In this document: positions 61,659-64,000 of the stretch, piece by piece
How positions within the stretch are numbered: the stretch's first letter is position 1
How the letters are laid out: every line of letters begins with the position of its first letter
Origin: Sphingobacteriales bacterium
GTDB lineage: Bacteria > Bacteroidota > Bacteroidia > Chitinophagales > JADJOU01
Length of the DNA: 64,000 nt
Assembly (NCBI GenBank): GCA_021297855.1
Contig: JAJTHM010000058.1
Location: 25,177-89,176, forward strand
Reading direction: 5' to 3'
The notes under the pieces: generated by a model
What the model was told of the DNA's origin: nothing
What the model saw: the letters and a program-made list of their open reading frames with translations, nothing else
The model's database searches: none
Program-made: the position numbers and the translations under genes

Positions 61659-62557
61659 TGAGTGATGAATAGGGGTAAAAATACAGATAAAAGTATAAAA
61701 ACTACTCCAGCATAAAATTGAAGATTGAAACCCGTGTGTTCATGGAAGAGGAGGGCTGCAAAAATTAAGCCATAGATGGGCTCAAGATTTACTGTAAGTG
61801 TCACAAGAAAAGGCTCTAATTTTTGCAAGGCAAAAATAGAAAGCAGAAACGGAACATTGGTGCAGAGAAAACTGAGAATAATAATATAAAATCCGTTGCT
61901 GATATTGATCTGATCCAGAAAATGGAAATTGCCAAAAAATAAAACAAACAGGAATAGACATAGTCCCCCTGAAATCATCTCTACAAATGATAAAACAGCT
62001 GGTTCGACGCTATTTGACATTTTTCCATTCATGATTGTAAATACAGATGCGAGAAAACTGGACATGATTCCATAGGCAATAGCCCATTCATAATGTCCCG
62101 GTTTATGGAGGTCTAATGCCTTTATTTTATTTCCATTAGCTATAAAATACATGCCGACAATGGCGATGATACTGATGACGATTTTTTCTAGAGAAATTTT
62201 TCTAGAGACTCGTGTGAAATATTCTATCCAAATAACAAACATGGGACTCGTGCCAAGGCAAACTAAAGCAATAGAGGAAGAATTATTTTCTTTAATAGAT
62301 TGATAAAAGCAAAGCCAGTGAATGCATATGATAGTGCCTATTAAGCACATCCATAAAATCTGCTGGCGAGATAATTTTTTGACATGCAGTCTGGTCATCG
62401 GTAGAAGGAAAAATCCGAAGGCTGCAAGAAACATGCGAATTAATACCAAGCCTTGGGTTTCTATGGTAATAAGCTTTCCCAATATAGCCGTAAAACCCCA
62501 CAGAAAAACGGCAAGGTGAATTTGAAACAAGGGATTAGAAAATAAACGAGGCTTCAA
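61634..62557 (-). CDS. EamA/DMT-superfamily transporter
   Basis: A 307-residue integral membrane protein with ten predicted helices in two EamA halves (the first begins at about residue 10, the second at about 155). Landmarks are AVFLWGFTAILGKLI and the proline-rich LTVNLEPIYGLIFAALLF of the second half. DMT transporters export amino acids, nucleotide metabolites and other small molecules. The substrate is not predictable. It starts with TTG at 62557 and overlaps rarA by 25 bp. It is divergent from the PLP-enzyme gene, whose promoter lies only 11 bp away. Confidence 0.8.
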   Translation of the reverse strand: MKPRLFSNPLFQIHLAVFLWGFTAILGKLITIETQGLVLIRMFLAAFGFFLLPMTRLHVKKLSRQQILWMCLIGTIICIHWLCFYQSIKENNSSSIALVCLGTSPMFVIWIEYFTRVSRKISLEKIVISIIAIVGMYFIANGNKIKALDLHKPGHYEWAIAYGIMSSFLASVFTIMNGKMSNSVEPAVLSFVEMISGGLCLFLFVLFFGNFHFLDQINISNGFYIIILSFLCTNVPFLLSIFALQKLEPFLVTLTVNLEPIYGLIFAALLFHEHTGFNLQFYAGVVFILLSVFLPLFITQWKNRKNY

Positions 62558-62567
62558 TTTAGATTTA

Positions 62568-62575
62568 TAACTTTG
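62568..62575 (+). promoter_or_regulatory. -7 promoter element of the PLP-enzyme gene
   Basis: TAACTTTG ends 23 nt before the ATG at 62599. Confidence 0.5.
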
Positions 62576-62598
62576 TAAAAGTATAAAAAAACCATTCT

Positions 62599-63888
62599 AT
62601 GAACAGAAAACAGTTTATTGCTTCATTGAGCATTGGTGCGCTATCGGCACCTAGCCTTCTAAGTGTTAACTCAAAAGATAAGGTAAAGGTTGCATTGCCT
62701 TCGACAGAAAGCTGGGAGCAAATTCAAAAGCAGTTTAAGGTTTTAAAAAACCATATATACATGAATAATGGCACGATGGGCATAACACCAAAACCTGTGC
62801 TCAAGGCACTGGAGGAGGCCTTTGATACAGTAGCTCTTAATGGGGCCTATCCATCAGATACGAAGCTATTAAAAAATAGACTAGCGACTCTAGTTAAGGT
62901 GGAACCTAGTACCATAGCGATAACCAAGAATGTAACAGAAGGGATAAATATAGCATGCTGGGGACAGAATTTAAAGGAAGGGGACGAAGTTTTAATGACT
63001 AAGCATGAGCATGTAGGCGGCTGTGCGGCCTGGTTATATCGAGCACGAATACACGGAATCAAAATTAGAACCTTTGAATTAGGAAAAACAGCCGAAGAAA
63101 CTTTTTCTAATTTCAAGAAAGCCATTTCACCTAAAACAAAGGTAGTGGCTGTGCCTCATATACCATGCACCATAGGTCAAATATTGCCGGTAAAAGAAAT
63201 ATGTGCCGAGGCAAGAAGGCAAACTATTACATCTATTATTGATGGGGCGCATCCGCTTGGTATGATTCAATTTAGTATTGAAGATATCGACTGCGACTAT
63301 TATGCGGGCTGCTTGCACAAATGGCTATTAGCTCCTTTGGGCTTAGGATTTGTATATATCCGTAAAGACAAACTAGAATCGACTAATTTATTTAATGTTG
63401 GTGCGTATAGTCTACCTATTTTCGATATGACAGCGGAAAATCTAATAGCGGAAAATTTAGTACAAGAAACACAGAGATACAGCACAGGTACTTTTTGTGG
63501 ACCACTATATGAAGCTGGGGAGAGAGCGATCGATTGGTATGAAGCTATTGGTCCAGAGCGCATAGAGAAGCGGGTTAAGGAGCTCTCTTTGTTTACACAG
63601 GAAGAATTAGAAAAATTGAATAATAACATTGAAATTTTGTCCCCAAAAGAAGAGCGATCGAGAGGAGCACAGACTGCCTTTCGGTTCAGAAATAAAAAAG
63701 CCGATGAATTCGTTGCCTTTGCAAGAACTGCGAAAGGGTCATTTACGTTGCGTCATGTTCATGAAGCCAAGCTGGAAGGGGTTCGTATCTCTACCCACTA
63801 CTACAATGATTTCGCACAGATAGAAAAGCTGATAGAGTGCGTGAAGGAGTATATTAAAAAATATGAGAGTCCGCATTTATACCACTAA
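62599..63888 (+). CDS. Class V aminotransferase-fold PLP enzyme, probably exported
   Basis: A 429-residue pyridoxal-phosphate enzyme. The N-terminus MNRKQFIASLSIGALSAPSL looks like a Tat-type leader (RK in place of RR, hydrophobic core, then Sec-like Ala/Ser), so export is possible. The core has the class V layout: NVTEGINIACWG, KHEHVGGCAAWLYRARI, DGAHPLGMIQF (PLP-binding Asp and His) and YYAGCLHKWLLAPLGLGF, where the Lys forms the Schiff base. It resembles isopenicillin N epimerase-type and cysteine desulfurase-like members. The substrate is unknown. The stop codon overlaps the stop of the convergent transposase. Confidence 0.8.
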   Translation: MNRKQFIASLSIGALSAPSLLSVNSKDKVKVALPSTESWEQIQKQFKVLKNHIYMNNGTMGITPKPVLKALEEAFDTVALNGAYPSDTKLLKNRLATLVKVEPSTIAITKNVTEGINIACWGQNLKEGDEVLMTKHEHVGGCAAWLYRARIHGIKIRTFELGKTAEETFSNFKKAISPKTKVVAVPHIPCTIGQILPVKEICAEARRQTITSIIDGAHPLGMIQFSIEDIDCDYYAGCLHKWLLAPLGLGFVYIRKDKLESTNLFNVGAYSLPIFDMTAENLIAENLVQETQRYSTGTFCGPLYEAGERAIDWYEAIGPERIEKRVKELSLFTQEELEKLNNNIEILSPKEERSRGAQTAFRFRNKKADEFVAFARTAKGSFTLRHVHEAKLEGVRISTHYYNDFAQIEKLIECVKEYIKKYESPHLYH

Positions 63889-64000
63889 ATTGAGTTAAGC
63901 AACAGATTATCAAATTTATTTGTATAATTTCTTCGGTTGAGTTTGAAAGCGAACTCATTCAAGTATTCCTGTAGGTATCGCTCTTTCACCACATGGTAAA
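63885..64000 (-). mobile_element. IS1595-family-like transposase, C-terminal end only
   Basis: The minus strand reads in one frame from the window edge to a stop at 63887-63885. The 37 residues end in KERYLQEYLNEFAFKLNRR and FDNLLLNSI, the typical C-terminus of IS1595/ISXO2-like DDE transposases (where the ring-like YLxEFxxRxNRR block closes the catalytic domain). The rest lies outside the window. Its stop overlaps the stop of the PLP-enzyme gene, leaving no space for a terminal inverted repeat on this side. Confidence 0.65.

Overview
The window is a chromosomal segment of an AT-rich member of the Bacteroidota. Support comes from repeated TAnnTTTG (-7) promoter elements in front of genes, a TonB-dependent receptor with a carboxypeptidase-regulatory-like N-domain, many Sec and lipoprotein signals, and family-level markers (GSCFA protein, DUF6089/PorG-like barrel, MmcQ/YjbR, gamma-carbonic anhydrase, MetH lacking its homocysteine domain). 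About three quarters of the genes lie on the minus strand. No rRNA, tRNA, CRISPR array or prophage was seen. A partial transposase sits at the right edge.

Layout. 1-2.8 kb: two secreted proteins (a partial DUF6770-like protein and an M48 peptidase). 2.9-5.9 kb: split methionine synthase plus an MmcQ-like protein. 5.9-9.2 kb: a probable metal-acquisition operon (small CxxC protein, His-rich lipoprotein, ZnuD-like TonB receptor). 9.3-19.9 kb: acyltransferase, mfd, Xaa-Pro aminopeptidase, an outer-membrane barrel, a GSCFA protein, and a pcrA/J-like/LOG operon. 20-24.9 kb: hisS, then a three-gene DUF2089-YIP1-SdpI cassette ending against a second, truncated hisS 5' end, then a GT87-like glycosyltransferase and idi. 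25-30.5 kb: carbonic anhydrase, Ig-like lipoprotein, tex, and an inverted-repeat intergenic region before an rluF-type gene. 30.6-37 kb: SET-domain protein, putative abortive-infection protein, mnmG and ybeY with two parS-like palindromes at their junction, L,D-transpeptidase, YbaB, anmK. 37-46.3 kb: alkane hydroxylase/aldehyde dehydrogenase pair, PhoX, dcd, an S9 peptidase with an in-frame stop before its last domain segment, and cytochrome c. 46.4-64 kb: terC, recQ, tsaB with a double-HTH regulator, NlpC/P60 lipoprotein, DUF6089 barrel, uvrA, sigma factor, queA, an exonuclease/thioredoxin-like/membrane-protein operon, rarA, EamA transporter, an exported PLP enzyme and the IS1595-like transposase end.

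How the genes work together. DNA repair and replication restart are well represented (mfd, pcrA, recQ, uvrA, rarA). RNA and translation genes include metH (SAM supply), hisS, mnmG, tsaB, queA, rluF and ybeY. Envelope functions include anmK, L,D-transpeptidase, NlpC/P60, PlsC-type acyltransferase and the barrels. The points most worth follow-up are the parS pair, the hisS-flanked cassette with almost purely third-position divergence, the nonsense codon in the S9 peptidase, the ATT start of the TonB receptor, and the frequent placement of -7 elements only 4-23 nt before start codons, which implies leaderless or very short-leader mRNAs.
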